DNA from: an uncultured Tenacibaculum sp.
GTDB lineage: Bacteria > Bacteroidota > Bacteroidia > Flavobacteriales > Flavobacteriaceae
Length of the DNA stretch: 64,000 bases
Assembly: GCF_947499065.1 (NCBI RefSeq)
Contig: NZ_CANMMT010000001.1
Span: 372,001-436,000, forward strand
Direction of reading: 5' to 3'
The translations under genes were made by a program, and so were the position numbers. Positions 1 through 10,194 of this stretch are shown in pieces (the first letter of the stretch is position 1; each line of letters begins with the position of its first letter). The notes below the pieces were generated by a model. The model worked only from the letters and a program-made list of their open reading frames with translations. It made no database searches and was not told the origin of the DNA.

Positions 1-3000
1 AACAACTTATCTAATTTCAAAGTTTTGTAGAAACGACCAAAATCTATATTCGTATTTAAATTATGTGTATTGGCATTTTGAATCATATTACCTACTACAT
101 CTACATAACTTACACTTTGACCATTTGGTAAATCTAAATTACTTTGAGCACTAGCTTTCCAATCAAAATCGGCAGTATATCCGTAATCGGCAGTAACAAA
201 ACTTAAATAAGGCAATTTATTAATTGGTAGTTTATAAGTAGCATTTAATTTTTGGTGATAATTATCCGGTCTACCTACATTAAAAAACTTATCATAAATT
301 TCTAAGTTCTCATCTTGCCCAAAACTATCATATATATAGTTATTGGCTGCATTGAAATTTAATTGTAAAGATTTTGTCAAATCAAACCCTATAGTGTAAT
401 CCCAATTAAACAAAAATCTACGTTGTATTAATTCTGGTTGAGCAGATAAACCAATGTTTTGTACTAGATTTCTTGATTGTTGTGAATTATAATTTCTATT
501 AATTCTAGAATTAACTGCTATATTTTTCGGAACAGGATTAATATTTAAATCCCTAATAAATCGTAAATATCTACTTTTAAATAGCTTAGAACTTTTAAAC
601 GGTTCAATAACAAAAGGTTTGAAAGTAAAGTTATAGCTTGCTCCAGCCATAACATTTCTATTTATATATTTTTCAATGTTATAATCTTTATGAAACTCTT
701 CACTATGAGAATATGAAACAGAGAAGTTTTCTACATCGTAAAACTTTGGTTTCTTTTTACTTTCTGGGTTCTTATTCTTTTTTACATTAATAAAACTAAT
801 ACTTTGCCTACGAGTATAATCTTGAGCATTCTTACTATTAGGGTTTTTATCTAATGCGTCTTTTAATTCAACATCTTGAAATTGTGGATCATATTTTGGA
901 TCTCTAAACTCTTCTCCATAACTATAACTCATAGGTATTTGCATATTCCATTTTTTAGGCATCATTTTACCTAATTGAATATTTGTTGCTACACTATATT
1001 GTTTTGTTTCTTCAATACTTCTTTGCTGAACTCGGTCTTCTACATTACCAAAACCAATTGTAGACATTCTTCCTGCTAATGAAAGATTCATTACATCAGC
1101 AAGATTAGCATCTGCATTTACAACAGCTGCCCATCCTCCTTTGTTATCAAAACCTACAGCACGTAATTCGTTAAACCAAACCTCTATAGATTTTTTATCT
1201 GTTACTTCAGTATTTTTAACTCCTAACATTACTGTTCTTATTTGTGCTAATGTTGGATTACCTCTTACAAAAATCTTCAATCCATTTGAACTAGTTGAAG
1301 AAAATACATCTGTTATATTTTGTCCTAAAGGTCTTTGTATTTTTAAATTTGCTAACTCTTGTAATGGTATTTCTAAATCATTTTCTGTAGGCCAAACTTC
1401 TTCTGGCACTGGTGTTGTACCAGGTGTTTGTTTACTATACACTAAAGGTTTATGAACTTCATAATAATTATCATTTAAGTCTGTACCTAAACGAATAATC
1501 GCTACTGCATTTGCTGCTTCACCTTGAGCTACTACTTCATCAGGGTTTTCAGCATGTAAGAACATACGTAACTTCTTATACCTACGCATATCTATACTAA
1601 TATTTTTATAAATAGTTCTTATTTGATCAGCTGGTAAATCGGTAACTTTTAAGGTTACTGATTGTTCATTTTGTTGTTGAATTCTATTTGTTCCTTGCAA
1701 CTGCTCTCTAAGAATACCAGGAGGTAAAGTATACTTATCCTCATTTTGCTCTATACTCACTACTCCAACTTCAAATTTATTTAATTCGGAAGCACCTAAT
1801 TCAACTGGAGCTACCGTACTAGGTAATACTTTCGTATATCGACGCCAGTCTCCTCTTACCAATTCTAATTCTCCAAAACGTAAAACTATTGGCATTTTAA
1901 ATTGAGCAAGGAACATTCTAATAAAACGAATACTATTAAAATCGGTAATACCATTTATTTTCTGAGCATCTGTTACATTTCTAATTGGAATTCTAAATTG
2001 ATACCAAGTAGTAACTCTTTCAGTTCCATTTGCTAATTGCACAGATTTACTCTTTGCATCTATAATATGATTTTTCCCTACCTGTAAGTCACTTTCGTTT
2101 AATGAAACTTCATACTCAAAATAACTATTCACAGGATTCATTGTTTGATCCTTGTTAATATCTTCTACATCTGGATATGTTGTAGATGATGTAGGAAATG
2201 CTTCTGTAGATTGGCTTGCTGTTGGTGAATTTCCTTGTGTTCCATTATAGTTTTTATAACGTGATAAAACTGAAGGGTTTGTTGCCTCTATAGCTCCACC
2301 TCTAAAAAACTGAAAGTTATCTCCTGCTGGATCATCTAAAGAAGCAAATGCAGGATACAATGCTTTTTCTTCTGCATCTGTTAACCCGTCTAATCCAATA
2401 TCTTGATTCACTCTTGCTTCATTACTAGAATCAAAAGCATATAATATTGATGGGTTTATAGGAGTGTTACCCCAATTGGTACTATTTGTATTAGAAGCAT
2501 TTTTATTTCCATCTGCTGGCAAACCATTTTCATATTGCTTTCTACCATCCTTCAAGATATCTTCCGATACACTTCCTAAGTTTATAAACAATTTCCCTAC
2601 CTTATTGGTTGGATCTTGTGGGTTTACTCCAGCTGGCAACCCTTCTTCTTGATTAATTGAGTAGTTTTCATATGGATCCATTAACCAAAATTGTATATAC
2701 TCAACATTCGCTTGTTCAAAATTATTGGTCGTTAAAGCTCGCATAATTCCTCCCCAACGTTCTTCTGGTGCTACAGTATTTGCATTTTGGTTATAGTTAT
2801 AAGGACCTCTTTCAGATGGATAATAAGCTAAATCTAAAGTACGTACTAAATTTTGTTGCGTAATGTCCAACTCCGTATTTGAAAATAATTCATCATAACG
2901 TATTTGACGTACCTCATTTCTAGATAATTCATTCTCATCAATATTACCTGGTCTATTTCCACTTCCGTAAAAAAGTTGGTCAATATTATACCATGCTAAT

Positions 3001-5660
3001 TTTCCTCTTTTATAATTATAAGATAAATCATCAATTTTACCTCCATCAAAACCTTGCGACTCTGGTGTACTTGCTAAAAACCATTGTTGTGGTGAACTTA
3101 AATTAATTGGTATTTGCGATGCTTCAAAATCATCTAAATAAGACGTGGCTGTTCCATCTACATTAATTCCACTAGGTGAACCTGGCAGTAAATAAGCCAT
3201 ATCTGCTCTTACCGATACATTAGATGGCGCATCAGTTTCTACAAATGGTAATTTGTTTGCTAATTTTGTTAAATAAGGAACCTCTGCTGAATAATCTAAG
3301 TTTAAACCTAACATAACATTATCTATAGGCTCTCCTCCAAAGTTTACTTTTGGAGTAATTGGTCTTTCACTTACATTTAAAAAAGTACCTCCTAATATAA
3401 ACTTTTCTGAAAAACGGTGCTCTACATCAATTCCTATAAAAGTTTTTCTTTGTTGATTAAAGAATGTGTTATTTTCTACTGTAGCATTAATAGGTGTTCC
3501 AGAAGCTTCCAATCCTGGGTCTAAAATCTGAACACGACCTAATTGATAATCGACCACATAATCAATACCTTCAACTAACTGTCTTCCTCCAGCTGTAACA
3601 CGAACCGAACCTCTAGGAACATTGAAGGCTCCTAATGAAATTCCTCTACTAGTTTCAGATTTAAAATATCCTTTTAAAAAGAATTTATCTTTATTTTGAT
3701 ATTCGTTTTTTGCCTGAATCTTTGTAGTTAAATATAACTCTTCAAATAAGTACTTGTCTTGATCTGCAGTATTTGTTAATTCATCTCTTAAATCAATACC
3801 AAACGGTTCTGGTTCTGGGAATAGTACATATCCTCTTTCTGAGTTAACAGTAATTCCTTCCACATAATCGAAGAAACCATCTCCATTAGGGATTGCGTAT
3901 TGACTTTGATCTAATTTATCCAAATTTAAGATTCGCAGTAAAGGCTTATTTTTTATATCAGGAGTTTGAGCATTTTGCAGCGTATTTTGTAAAGTACCCG
4001 TTTCATCATCTCGATATAATAACTCAAAACGGAAGCCATCTCTTTGTAATGGGAATGCTCCCAAAGCATATACGTTTTTCATCATTAAACGCCAAGTTGG
4101 AAATGCCTCAGCTGGCACACCTGGAGTCCCTCCTGTACCTGGTCGAACCGTATTTAAAATTTCACTACGTAATAACTTTACTACTAAGTTTGAAGGTGCT
4201 ACAACTCCATCGTTTGAGAACTCTCCGACTTTAAACACAGTTTCTTGGTTGGATGCTCCAACTACAGTATACTCAAACGCTACAGCTAAAACCTCTCCAT
4301 CATTTAATCTTCTATTTAAAGAAATGAATCCTAATTGAGGATGTAATCTAAACTCGTTAGCTTGTAACTTACGTGCATTTTGTAAGTACGAATAGTTAAA
4401 TCCTTGCTGTGGGGTAATCCCTATACCTGTAATTGCATTATCTACTGTTGCTACATCTCTAATACCTCCAACTGTTGTTGCTAATAATGGGTTTAAATTA
4501 TTAACACCATTATATGGTATTATTTTAGAATTAACCGATACAGCTCCTGGAATTGCATTAATTTCTGTTGGGTTTACCTCATTTGCATCACTAGATTCTC
4601 CTAAATCGGCAAGAGCTACTATACTACGGTAATCATTTACATTTTGAGTTCTATTAGTTATCCAAACCTCAACTCTTGTAATATTTATAGGACTACTCAC
4701 TAATGGATAATTACTTAATGCCTCCTTATAATTCTCTCTAAAATATTGAGATAAGAAAAAGTGTCGATCATTATCATAATCTGATGCTCTTAACTCAAAA
4801 GGCTCAATCGTTGCTCCTCCTTCTGCTATTACAGTTTTAGATTGCGAATTTTGTTGCGAAAATGCTGCTGTTATATATGTTTTACCAAATTGCAACTCTG
4901 TTTTTACACCAAATAAAGACTGTGCTCCATTTATTAATGAGTTTTTAATTGGCATACTAATATTACCCGCTTCAATATTTCTTATAATATCATCCTCAGT
5001 AGGAGTATATTCTAATTTTATAATATTTTGAAAATCGAAAGTAGATTGAGTATCATAGTTTGCTGTAACTTTTAAACGCTTTCCAACCTTTGCTTGTAAA
5101 CTTGCACTAATTTGCTGATCAAAATCAAAAGTAAAACTACTTTGATTTTCTATAGATATTTGTGGGTTTTCATTTTTCTGATAAACTCCTCCTAATTTTA
5201 TATTTACCTGACCTGAAGGAATAACCTCAACTGTATTTCCACCAAAAACAGATTCAAAGAATTTAGAGTTTACATAATATTTAGGTAATAAGTTTTTTCT
5301 TGCGTTTTTATTTCCTTTTTTCTTTGGGTTGGTAGCATCTACTTTTTCTTTAAAGTAATCTTTTATATCACTTTTTAAAAGGTATTTATCATACTCTTCA
5401 GGGGTCATGAAAATGGGAGTTCCAACGTAATAATCTCCTATTTTCTCTACTAAAACAAATTTATTTATTGCTTTATCGTAAGTTACAATTTTCTTGACCG
5501 GATTATTTAAATACAACGCTCCGTTTTTGGTATAACCAAAATTATACTTTAAAGGTATAACTGTATCTTTTTTTACTGTATTTGTACTATTCCCCGGAGT
5601 ATTTTGCGAAAACGAAACAACACTTACCAAAAGAGTAAGTGTTGCCAGTAATCTATTCAT
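1..5660 (-). CDS. sprA: Type IX secretion translocon protein SprA/Sov, 3'-truncated by window edge
   Basis: SprA (Sov) is the very large outer-membrane beta-barrel through which type IX secretion substrates leave the cell; in Flavobacterium it is also needed for gliding. The start ATG is at 5660. It opens with a signal peptide (MNRLLATLTLLVSVVSFSQ), then the N-terminal SprA region with MTPEEYDKYLLK and the family-typical stretch SLINGAQSLFGVKTELQFG. Reading stays open to base 1, giving about 1,886 codons of a family usually near 2,400 residues, so the C-terminus lies outside the window. Near base 1 the protein still reads as SprA (GNMIQNANTHNLNTNIDFG). ruvA ends 21 bp upstream; the sprA-ruvA-malic enzyme order is known from other flavobacteria. 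Identification is firm; the truncation is a window artefact, not a broken gene. Confidence 0.95.
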   Translation of the reverse strand, partial: MNRLLATLTLLVSVVSFSQNTPGNSTNTVKKDTVIPLKYNFGYTKNGALYLNNPVKKIVTYDKAINKFVLVEKIGDYYVGTPIFMTPEEYDKYLLKSDIKDYFKEKVDATNPKKKGNKNARKNLLPKYYVNSKFFESVFGGNTVEVIPSGQVNIKLGGVYQKNENPQISIENQSSFTFDFDQQISASLQAKVGKRLKVTANYDTQSTFDFQNIIKLEYTPTEDDIIRNIEAGNISMPIKNSLINGAQSLFGVKTELQFGKTYITAAFSQQNSQSKTVIAEGGATIEPFELRASDYDNDRHFFLSQYFRENYKEALSNYPLVSSPINITRVEVWITNRTQNVNDYRSIVALADLGESSDANEVNPTEINAIPGAVSVNSKIIPYNGVNNLNPLLATTVGGIRDVATVDNAITGIGITPQQGFNYSYLQNARKLQANEFRLHPQLGFISLNRRLNDGEVLAVAFEYTVVGASNQETVFKVGEFSNDGVVAPSNLVVKLLRSEILNTVRPGTGGTPGVPAEAFPTWRLMMKNVYALGAFPLQRDGFRFELLYRDDETGTLQNTLQNAQTPDIKNKPLLRILNLDKLDQSQYAIPNGDGFFDYVEGITVNSERGYVLFPEPEPFGIDLRDELTNTADQDKYLFEELYLTTKIQAKNEYQNKDKFFLKGYFKSETSRGISLGAFNVPRGSVRVTAGGRQLVEGIDYVVDYQLGRVQILDPGLEASGTPINATVENNTFFNQQRKTFIGIDVEHRFSEKFILGGTFLNVSERPITPKVNFGGEPIDNVMLGLNLDYSAEVPYLTKLANKLPFVETDAPSNVSVRADMAYLLPGSPSGINVDGTATSYLDDFEASQIPINLSSPQQWFLASTPESQGFDGGKIDDLSYNYKRGKLAWYNIDQLFYGSGNRPGNIDENELSRNEVRQIRYDELFSNTELDITQQNLVRTLDLAYYPSERGPYNYNQNANTVAPEERWGGIMRALTTNNFEQANVEYIQFWLMDPYENYSINQEEGLPAGVNPQDPTNKVGKLFINLGSVSEDILKDGRKQYENGLPADGNKNASNTNSTNWGNTPINPSILYAFDSSNEARVNQDIGLDGLTDAEEKALYPAFASLDDPAGDNFQFFRGGAIEATNPSVLSRYKNYNGTQGNSPTASQSTEAFPTSSTTYPDVEDINKDQTMNPVNSYFEYEVSLNESDLQVGKNHIIDAKSKSVQLANGTERVTTWYQFRIPIRNVTDAQKINGITDFNSIRFIRMFLAQFKMPIVLRFGELELVRGDWRRYTKVLPSTVAPVELGASELNKFEVGVVSIEQNEDKYTLPPGILREQLQGTNRIQQQNEQSVTLKVTDLPADQIRTIYKNISIDMRRYKKLRMFLHAENPDEVVAQGEAANAVAIIRLGTDLNDNYYEVHKPLVYSKQTPGTTPVPEEVWPTENDLEIPLQELANLKIQRPLGQNITDVFSSTSSNGLKIFVRGNPTLAQIRTVMLGVKNTEVTDKKSIEVWFNELRAVGFDNKGGWAAVVNADANLADVMNLSLAGRMSTIGFGNVEDRVQQRSIEETKQYSVATNIQLGKMMPKKWNMQIPMSYSYGEEFRDPKYDPQFQDVELKDALDKNPNSKNAQDYTRRQSISFINVKKNKNPESKKKPKFYDVENFSVSYSHSEEFHKDYNIEKYINRNVMAGASYNFTFKPFVIEPFKSSKLFKSRYLRFIRDLNINPVPKNIAVNSRINRNYNSQQSRNLVQNIGLSAQPELIQRRFLFNWDYTIGFDLTKSLQLNFNAANNYIYDSFGQDENLEIYDKFFNVGRPDNYHQKLNATYKLPINKLPYLSFVTADYGYTADFDWKASAQSNLDLPNGQSVSYVDVVGNMIQNANTHNLNTNIDFGRFYKTLKLDKL

Positions 5661-5681
5661 AACCTTTTTTTCCAACCTTGT

Positions 5682-6263
5682 TTATAAGTTTTTCAACGCC
5701 TGCTTTATAAGCTTTTCAACACTAGCATCAGGCGTTTCTTTTAATATATTTCCAACTACTTTATCAGCTTGTTTACGGGCAAAGCCAAGAACCTCTAATG
5801 CAGATAACGCTTCTTCTTTATTTGTATTGTTTTGTACAACAGAAACTTCATCTAAATCGAACGTTTTTAATATTTTGTCTTTCAAATCTACTATAACACG
5901 CTGAGCAGTTTTAGCACCAATACCTTTTACTGATTGAATCAGTTTTACGTTTTCTGATGCTATAGCTTGCTGTATTTCTTCAGATGTCATTGAAGATAAC
6001 ATTGTTCTTGCTGTACTAGGACCTACTCCTGACACAGACGTTAACAAACGAAAGACTTCTCGTTCAATTTTATTAGAGAACCCATATAAAGTATGGGCAT
6101 CTTCTCTTACCGATAAATGAGTATACAATAATACGTTTTCATCATCTGGTAAAGATGAGTATGTATTTAAAGAAATATGCATTAGGTAACCAACTCCATT
6201 ACAGTCTACTACTGCATATGTTGGATTTTTCTCAACAAGTTTCCCCTTAATTTGTGTAATCAT
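5682..6263 (-). CDS. ruvA: Holliday junction branch migration protein RuvA
   Basis: RuvA binds Holliday junctions as a tetramer and loads the RuvB motor for branch migration in recombinational repair. The 193-residue protein is full length. It has the N-terminal OB-fold (about residues 1-62), two helix-hairpin-helix motifs (SVSGVGPSTARTM near 75-87 and SVKGIGAKTAQRV near 110-122), and a C-terminal domain III (ALEVLGFARKQADKVVGNIL) that contacts RuvB. The gene sits 21 bp upstream of sprA on the same strand, so the two are probably co-transcribed. ruvB and ruvC are not in the window. Confidence 0.97.
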   Translation of the reverse strand: MITQIKGKLVEKNPTYAVVDCNGVGYLMHISLNTYSSLPDDENVLLYTHLSVREDAHTLYGFSNKIEREVFRLLTSVSGVGPSTARTMLSSMTSEEIQQAIASENVKLIQSVKGIGAKTAQRVIVDLKDKILKTFDLDEVSVVQNNTNKEEALSALEVLGFARKQADKVVGNILKETPDASVEKLIKQALKNL

Positions 6264-6348
6264 TCAGCTGATTTTCTAGTTGTCTAAAATAAATAAAATT
6301 ATTTCTTTTTGAAAACCTTATTTATCAAGACTTTAAACTTCTATTATT

Positions 6349-8631
6349 TTATTTATTCTGTTTTCTTGCCTTATTCTGAGCATCAACAACAGCTACAGCT
6401 GCCATATTAACCATTTCATCTACACTTGCTCCTAACTGTAAAATATGAACTGGTTTACTCATTCCTAATAAAATAGGCCCTATTGATTCTACTCCATCAA
6501 CTTGTTTCATTAACTTATAAGTAATGTTTGCTGACTCTAGATTAGGGAAAATTAAAATATTTGCTCTTTTACCATTTAGTTTTGAAAATGGAAACTCTTT
6601 TGCTAACAACTCTGGATTTAAAGCAAAATCTGCTTGTAACTCTCCATCTACAATTACATTTGGATTATGACGGTGAATGTACGAAACAGCCTCTCTAATT
6701 TTTACAGAAGTTTCAGATATTGATGAACCAAAATTAGAAAAACCTAGCATTGCTATGTGTGGTTTCATACCAAACATTTTTGCTAACACTGATGTTAATT
6801 GACTAATTTTTGATAAGTCTTTTGCTGTTGGATTAATATTTATCGTTGTATCTGCTAAGAACATTGGCCCTTGCTTAGTTAGCATCATATTAGTTGCTGC
6901 TACACGAGTAACACCTTTGTCTTTCTCTATTAAAGTTAACATTGGTTTTACTACCGAAGAATATGACCTTGAGTATCCAGTAATTAAAGCATCCGCTTCT
7001 CCTGTATTCACCATCATTGCTGCAAAATAATTGCGCTCACGCATCCATTTTTTTGCTTCTAACAATGTAACTCCTTTACGCTGTCTTGTTTTCCAGAAAG
7101 CTTCAGCATAACGTTCTCTTCTCTCTTTTTCTATATCAGTTTTAGGATCGATGATAAGAACATCGGCATCAAAACCTAATTCTTTTTTCAATTCTAAAAT
7201 AACTTCTTTTCTTCCTAATAAAATAGGTATCCCTATTTTTTCATCATGAACTCTTTGTGCTGCTTTTAAAACATCTAAATGATCTGCTTCTGCAAAAACA
7301 ACTTTCTTAGGATCTTTCTTAGCTCTATTATGTAATAAACGAATTTCTTTACTTCCTGTTCCAGAACGATCCATTAACTCATCACGATATTTATCCCAAT
7401 CTGTTATTGGCTCTTGAGCTACTCCAGACTCTATTGCTGCTTTAGCAATTGCTGGTGGAATTTCATAAATTAATCTTGGGTCAAATGGTTTTGGAATAAT
7501 ATAATCTCTACCAAACGATAAACTTACTTCATCGTATACAATATTAACTTGTTCTGGCACTGATTTTTTAGCTAAATCTGCCAAAGCATGCACAGCAGCC
7601 ATCTTCATTTCTTCATTAATCTTAGTTGCTCTAACATCTAAAGCCCCTCTAAAAATAAATGGAAATCCAAGTACGTTATTAACTTGATTAGGATGATCAG
7701 ATCTACCGGTAGCCATTATTATATCATCCCTAGTGTCAACTGCTAAGTCATAGGCTATTTCTGGTTCAGGATTCGCCATTGCAAATACAATAGGGTCTTT
7801 TGCCATTGATAATAACATCTCTGGAGATACTACATTTCCTTTTGACAATCCTATAAAAACATCGGCATTATGCATTGCCTCTTCTAAAGTATTTACATCT
7901 TTATCAGTTGCAAACTCTTCTTTTTGTGGAGTTAAATTACCTCTATCTTTTCTAATAACTCCTTTACTATCACACATTACAACGTTTTCTCTTTTAGCTC
8001 CTAATGCTAAATACAAACGTGTACATGAAATTGCAGCTGCTCCTGCTCCATTCACTACTATTTGAACTTTAGAAATATCTTTTTTGATTATTTCTAAAGC
8101 ATTTTTCAATGCTGCTGCTGATATAATAGCCGTTCCGTGCTGATCATCATGCATTACAGGAATATCTAATTCCTCTTTTAATCTTCTTTCTATTTCAAAG
8201 GCTTCAGGAGCCTTGATATCTTCTAAGTTAATTCCTCCAAAAGTTGGAGCAATAGCTTTAACTGTTTCTACAAATTTATCTACGTCTGTTGCATCAACTT
8301 CGATATCAAAAACATCGATATCGGCAAAAATCTTAAATAGTAAACCTTTTCCCTCCATTACAGGCTTAGACGCCTCTGGCCCTATATCTCCTAAACCTAA
8401 AACCGCTGTTCCATTAGAAATAACAGCTACAAGGTTACTTTTTGCTGTGTATTTGTAAACGTTATTTTTATCTTTTGCTATTTCTAAACAAGGTTCTGCT
8501 ACTCCTGGCGAATAAGCTAAAGATAAATCGTGCTGTGTAGCATACTTTTTAGTAGGTACTACAGCTATTTTCCCCGGTTTTGGTTTTGCATGATATAGTA
8601 AAGCTTCGCGCCTTTTTCTAGAATCACTCAT
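6349..8631 (-). CDS. maeB: NADP-dependent malic enzyme with C-terminal phosphotransacetylase-like domain
   Basis: It oxidatively decarboxylates malate to pyruvate, giving NADPH. The N-terminal malic domain covers about residues 1-420, with [10 protein letters not shown], the acid-rich metal site [14 protein letters not shown] and HDDQHGTA, and the nucleotide-binding loop [11 protein letters not shown]. The C-terminal part (about 430-755) is the phosphotransacetylase-like domain that in MaeB proteins regulates oligomer state and responds to acetyl-CoA rather than making acetyl phosphate. I chose the ATG at 8631 ([14 protein letters not shown]), ten codons inside the longest frame, because the family begins here. 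The product is 760 residues, normal for MaeB. It diverges from the PAS genes; the shared 142-bp intergenic region carries a Crp/Fnr-like inverted repeat. Confidence 0.95.
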   Translation of the reverse strand: MSDSRKRREALLYHAKPKPGKIAVVPTKKYATQHDLSLAYSPGVAEPCLEIAKDKNNVYKYTAKSNLVAVISNGTAVLGLGDIGPEASKPVMEGKGLLFKIFADIDVFDIEVDATDVDKFVETVKAIAPTFGGINLEDIKAPEAFEIERRLKEELDIPVMHDDQHGTAIISAAALKNALEIIKKDISKVQIVVNGAGAAAISCTRLYLALGAKRENVVMCDSKGVIRKDRGNLTPQKEEFATDKDVNTLEEAMHNADVFIGLSKGNVVSPEMLLSMAKDPIVFAMANPEPEIAYDLAVDTRDDIIMATGRSDHPNQVNNVLGFPFIFRGALDVRATKINEEMKMAAVHALADLAKKSVPEQVNIVYDEVSLSFGRDYIIPKPFDPRLIYEIPPAIAKAAIESGVAQEPITDWDKYRDELMDRSGTGSKEIRLLHNRAKKDPKKVVFAEADHLDVLKAAQRVHDEKIGIPILLGRKEVILELKKELGFDADVLIIDPKTDIEKERRERYAEAFWKTRQRKGVTLLEAKKWMRERNYFAAMMVNTGEADALITGYSRSYSSVVKPMLTLIEKDKGVTRVAATNMMLTKQGPMFLADTTININPTAKDLSKISQLTSVLAKMFGMKPHIAMLGFSNFGSSISETSVKIREAVSYIHRHNPNVIVDGELQADFALNPELLAKEFPFSKLNGKRANILIFPNLESANITYKLMKQVDGVESIGPILLGMSKPVHILQLGASVDEMVNMAAVAVVDAQNKARKQNK

Positions 8632-8696
8632 AGGTTTGATATTGTTTGTTTGAACCCACAAATATACGTTTTTGTTATTTAGTAAAAATAATTTCT

Positions 8697-8716
8697 AACA
8701 TGATAAAAATCATGTT
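8697..8716. promoter_or_regulatory. Crp/Fnr-type inverted repeat
   Basis: Perfect 8-bp arms, AACATGAT and ATCATGTT, are separated by AAAA. The core TGAT-N4-ATCA is the classical Fnr/Dnr half-site arrangement. It overlaps the -33 element of the promoter of the first PAS gene and lies 66 bp upstream of the maeB start, so it could control either gene. Which regulator binds is inference. Confidence 0.55.
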
Positions 8717-8743
8717 TGTGGTTTAATTTTCAATTTAATTTTG
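8715..8743 (+). promoter_or_regulatory. Bacteroidetes housekeeping promoter of the first PAS gene
   Basis: TTTG at 8715-8718, 17-bp spacer, then TAATTTTG at 8736-8743, matching the Bacteroidetes sigma consensus TTTG / TAnnTTTG. Predicted transcription start is about 20-25 bp before the ATG at 8774. Confidence 0.6.
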
Positions 8744-8773
8744 CAGTATTATTCAATCTAAATTTTCAAAACT

Positions 8774-9406
8774 ATGAATACTCCCCCACGACAAATAATC
8801 GACGAAGAGGTTAAATGGGATAAAACCAAAACCATTGTAAGTAAAACCGATACTTATGGTACCATTTTATATGCTAATGATGTTTTTGCTAACACATGTG
8901 AATACAGTCCTATTGAATTAATTGGCGAACCACATAACATTATTAGACATCCCGATATGCCTAAAGTTGCTTTTAAAGCATTATGGGATGCCTTAAAAAG
9001 AGAAGAAAACTATCACGCCATTGTAAAAAACCTAACCAGAACTGGAAGATATTATTGGGTTATTACTGATTTTGTTATTGACAAAAATGATGATGGAGAA
9101 GTTACTGGATATACTGCAAGAAGAAAAGCTGTACCTGATAGTGTTGTAAAGAAAATTGAATCTTTATATAAAACTCTATTAGACATAGAAAATATGAAAG
9201 GTGAAAAAGCAAGTGAATTATATTTTGAAGCTTATCTAAAAGAAGAAGTTGGTAAAAGCTATGATGAGTTTGTTGTAGATTTATTTGAGAAAGAGAAATC
9301 TAAAGAACAAAAAGCAATCGCAGATAGTCAAAAAGTAGAGGAGGAGGAAGAAACAAGTAAACTAAAAAAAGGATTAAATTGGTTTTTCTTCGGTGATTTC
9401 CTTTAA
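8774..9406 (+). CDS. Short Aer-type PAS-domain protein (tandem copy 1)
   Basis: A 210-residue soluble protein made almost only of one PAS domain (about residues 18-118), closest to the FAD-binding PAS of the aerotaxis receptor Aer: GEPHNIIRHPDMPKVAF (51-67) followed by LTRTGRYYWV (87-96). There is no signal peptide, transmembrane segment, HAMP, kinase or methyl-accepting domain. A helical region (125-175) and a charged Lys/Glu linker (172-198) lead to the tail LNWFFFGDFL (201-210), which the next gene also carries. It is probably a cytosolic redox or energy sensor that works through a partner; the partner is unknown. Its promoter overlaps a Crp/Fnr-like site, which fits redox control. PAS identity is sure; function is not. 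Confidence 0.85.
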   Translation: MNTPPRQIIDEEVKWDKTKTIVSKTDTYGTILYANDVFANTCEYSPIELIGEPHNIIRHPDMPKVAFKALWDALKREENYHAIVKNLTRTGRYYWVITDFVIDKNDDGEVTGYTARRKAVPDSVVKKIESLYKTLLDIENMKGEKASELYFEAYLKEEVGKSYDEFVVDLFEKEKSKEQKAIADSQKVEEEEETSKLKKGLNWFFFGDFL

Positions 9407-9432
9407 TCTTTAAACTTTTCATAATAGTAAAA

Positions 9433-9469
9433 AACAGTAACTTTTTATCTAAAATTTAAGGTTACTGTT
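9433..9469 (+). terminator. Hairpin between the two PAS genes
   Basis: Nine-base arms AACAGTAAC (9433-9441) and GTTACTGTT (9461-9469) with a 19-nt loop, followed by T-rich sequence. This looks like a weak or partial terminator between the tandem genes. A TATTTTTG element follows at about 9483-9490 and may start a separate transcript for the second gene, but I found no good -33 element. Confidence 0.4.
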
Positions 9470-9511
9470 CTGTTAGTTTTATTATTTTTGTTTAGACTAA
9501 ATTAGTGTTAA

Positions 9512-10150
9512 ATGACAAAAATATCCCTCAGGCCAACAACCATTATTAATGAAGAAGTTAAATGGAACAAAAGCGAAACAATTATTAGTAAAACCGACCT
9601 TCACGGAACAATTTTATACATGAATGATACTTTTGAAGAAGTTTCTGAATACAACAAAATTGAACTGATAGGTGAACCTCACAATATCATTAGACATCCC
9701 GACATGCCTAAAGTTGCATTCAAAGTTTTATGGGATTCTTTAAAAAAAGGTGAAAACTTTCATGCTATTGTAAAAAACCTAACTAGAACGGGAAGGTATT
9801 ACTGGGTAATTACCGACTTTACTATTGACAAAGATGATAATGGCAAAATGACTGGTTACACAGGTCGTAGAAAAGCCGTACCAGAAAGTGTTATTAAAAA
9901 GATTGAACCTCTTTACAAAACCCTTTTAGATATTGAAAAAATAAAAGGTGAAAAAGCAAGTGAATTATATTTTGATGCTTATTTGAAAGAAGAAGGTAAG
10001 ACCTATGATGAATTTGTTGTAGACTTATTTGAACAAGAATCTTTAAAGGAAAAGAAAAACAATCAGGCACAAACACAAAACGAAACAGAAGAACAACCAA
10101 GTAAAATTAAAAAAAGTTTAAACTGGTTTTTCTTTGGTGATTTTCTCTAA
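9512..10150 (+). CDS. Short Aer-type PAS-domain protein (tandem copy 2)
   Basis: A 212-residue paralogue of the preceding gene, nearly identical through the PAS core (EEVKW, ELIGEPHNIIRHPDMPKVAFK, VKNLTRTGRYYWVITDF) and through the tail LNWFFFGDFL. The two differ in the first 15 residues and in the acidic linker (QAQTQNETEEQPSKIKK here). The pattern indicates a local duplication in which the sensor core and the aromatic tail were kept while the linker drifted. Like copy 1 it has no output domain. Start ATG at 9512; a bidirectional-looking hairpin follows at 10161. Confidence 0.85.
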   Translation: MTKISLRPTTIINEEVKWNKSETIISKTDLHGTILYMNDTFEEVSEYNKIELIGEPHNIIRHPDMPKVAFKVLWDSLKKGENFHAIVKNLTRTGRYYWVITDFTIDKDDNGKMTGYTGRRKAVPESVIKKIEPLYKTLLDIEKIKGEKASELYFDAYLKEEGKTYDEFVVDLFEQESLKEKKNNQAQTQNETEEQPSKIKKSLNWFFFGDFL

Positions 10151-10160
10151 GAGAAATGAG

Positions 10161-10192
10161 AGCTATCTGAATTTCACATTCAGGTAGCTTTT
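10161..10192 (+). terminator. Rho-independent terminator after the PAS pair
   Basis: Twelve-base arms (AGCTATCTGAAT at 10161-10172 and ATTCAGGTAGCT at 10178-10189, one G-U pair) with loop TTCAC and a following T-rich run. It separates the PAS genes from the convergent queG, whose stop codon is at 10195. Confidence 0.8.
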
Positions 10193-10194
10193 AT

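Noticed and set aside
1..5660. Several short plus-strand frames of 60-115 codons across this stretch
   Set aside because: They lie antisense to sprA, whose minus-strand frame is unbroken and has clear family motifs; the frames show no signal, domain or start context.
8774..10150. Possible single gene split by a frameshift (two PAS halves)
   Set aside because: Each copy has its own start, a complete PAS domain and the same full C-terminal tail, so this is a tandem duplication.
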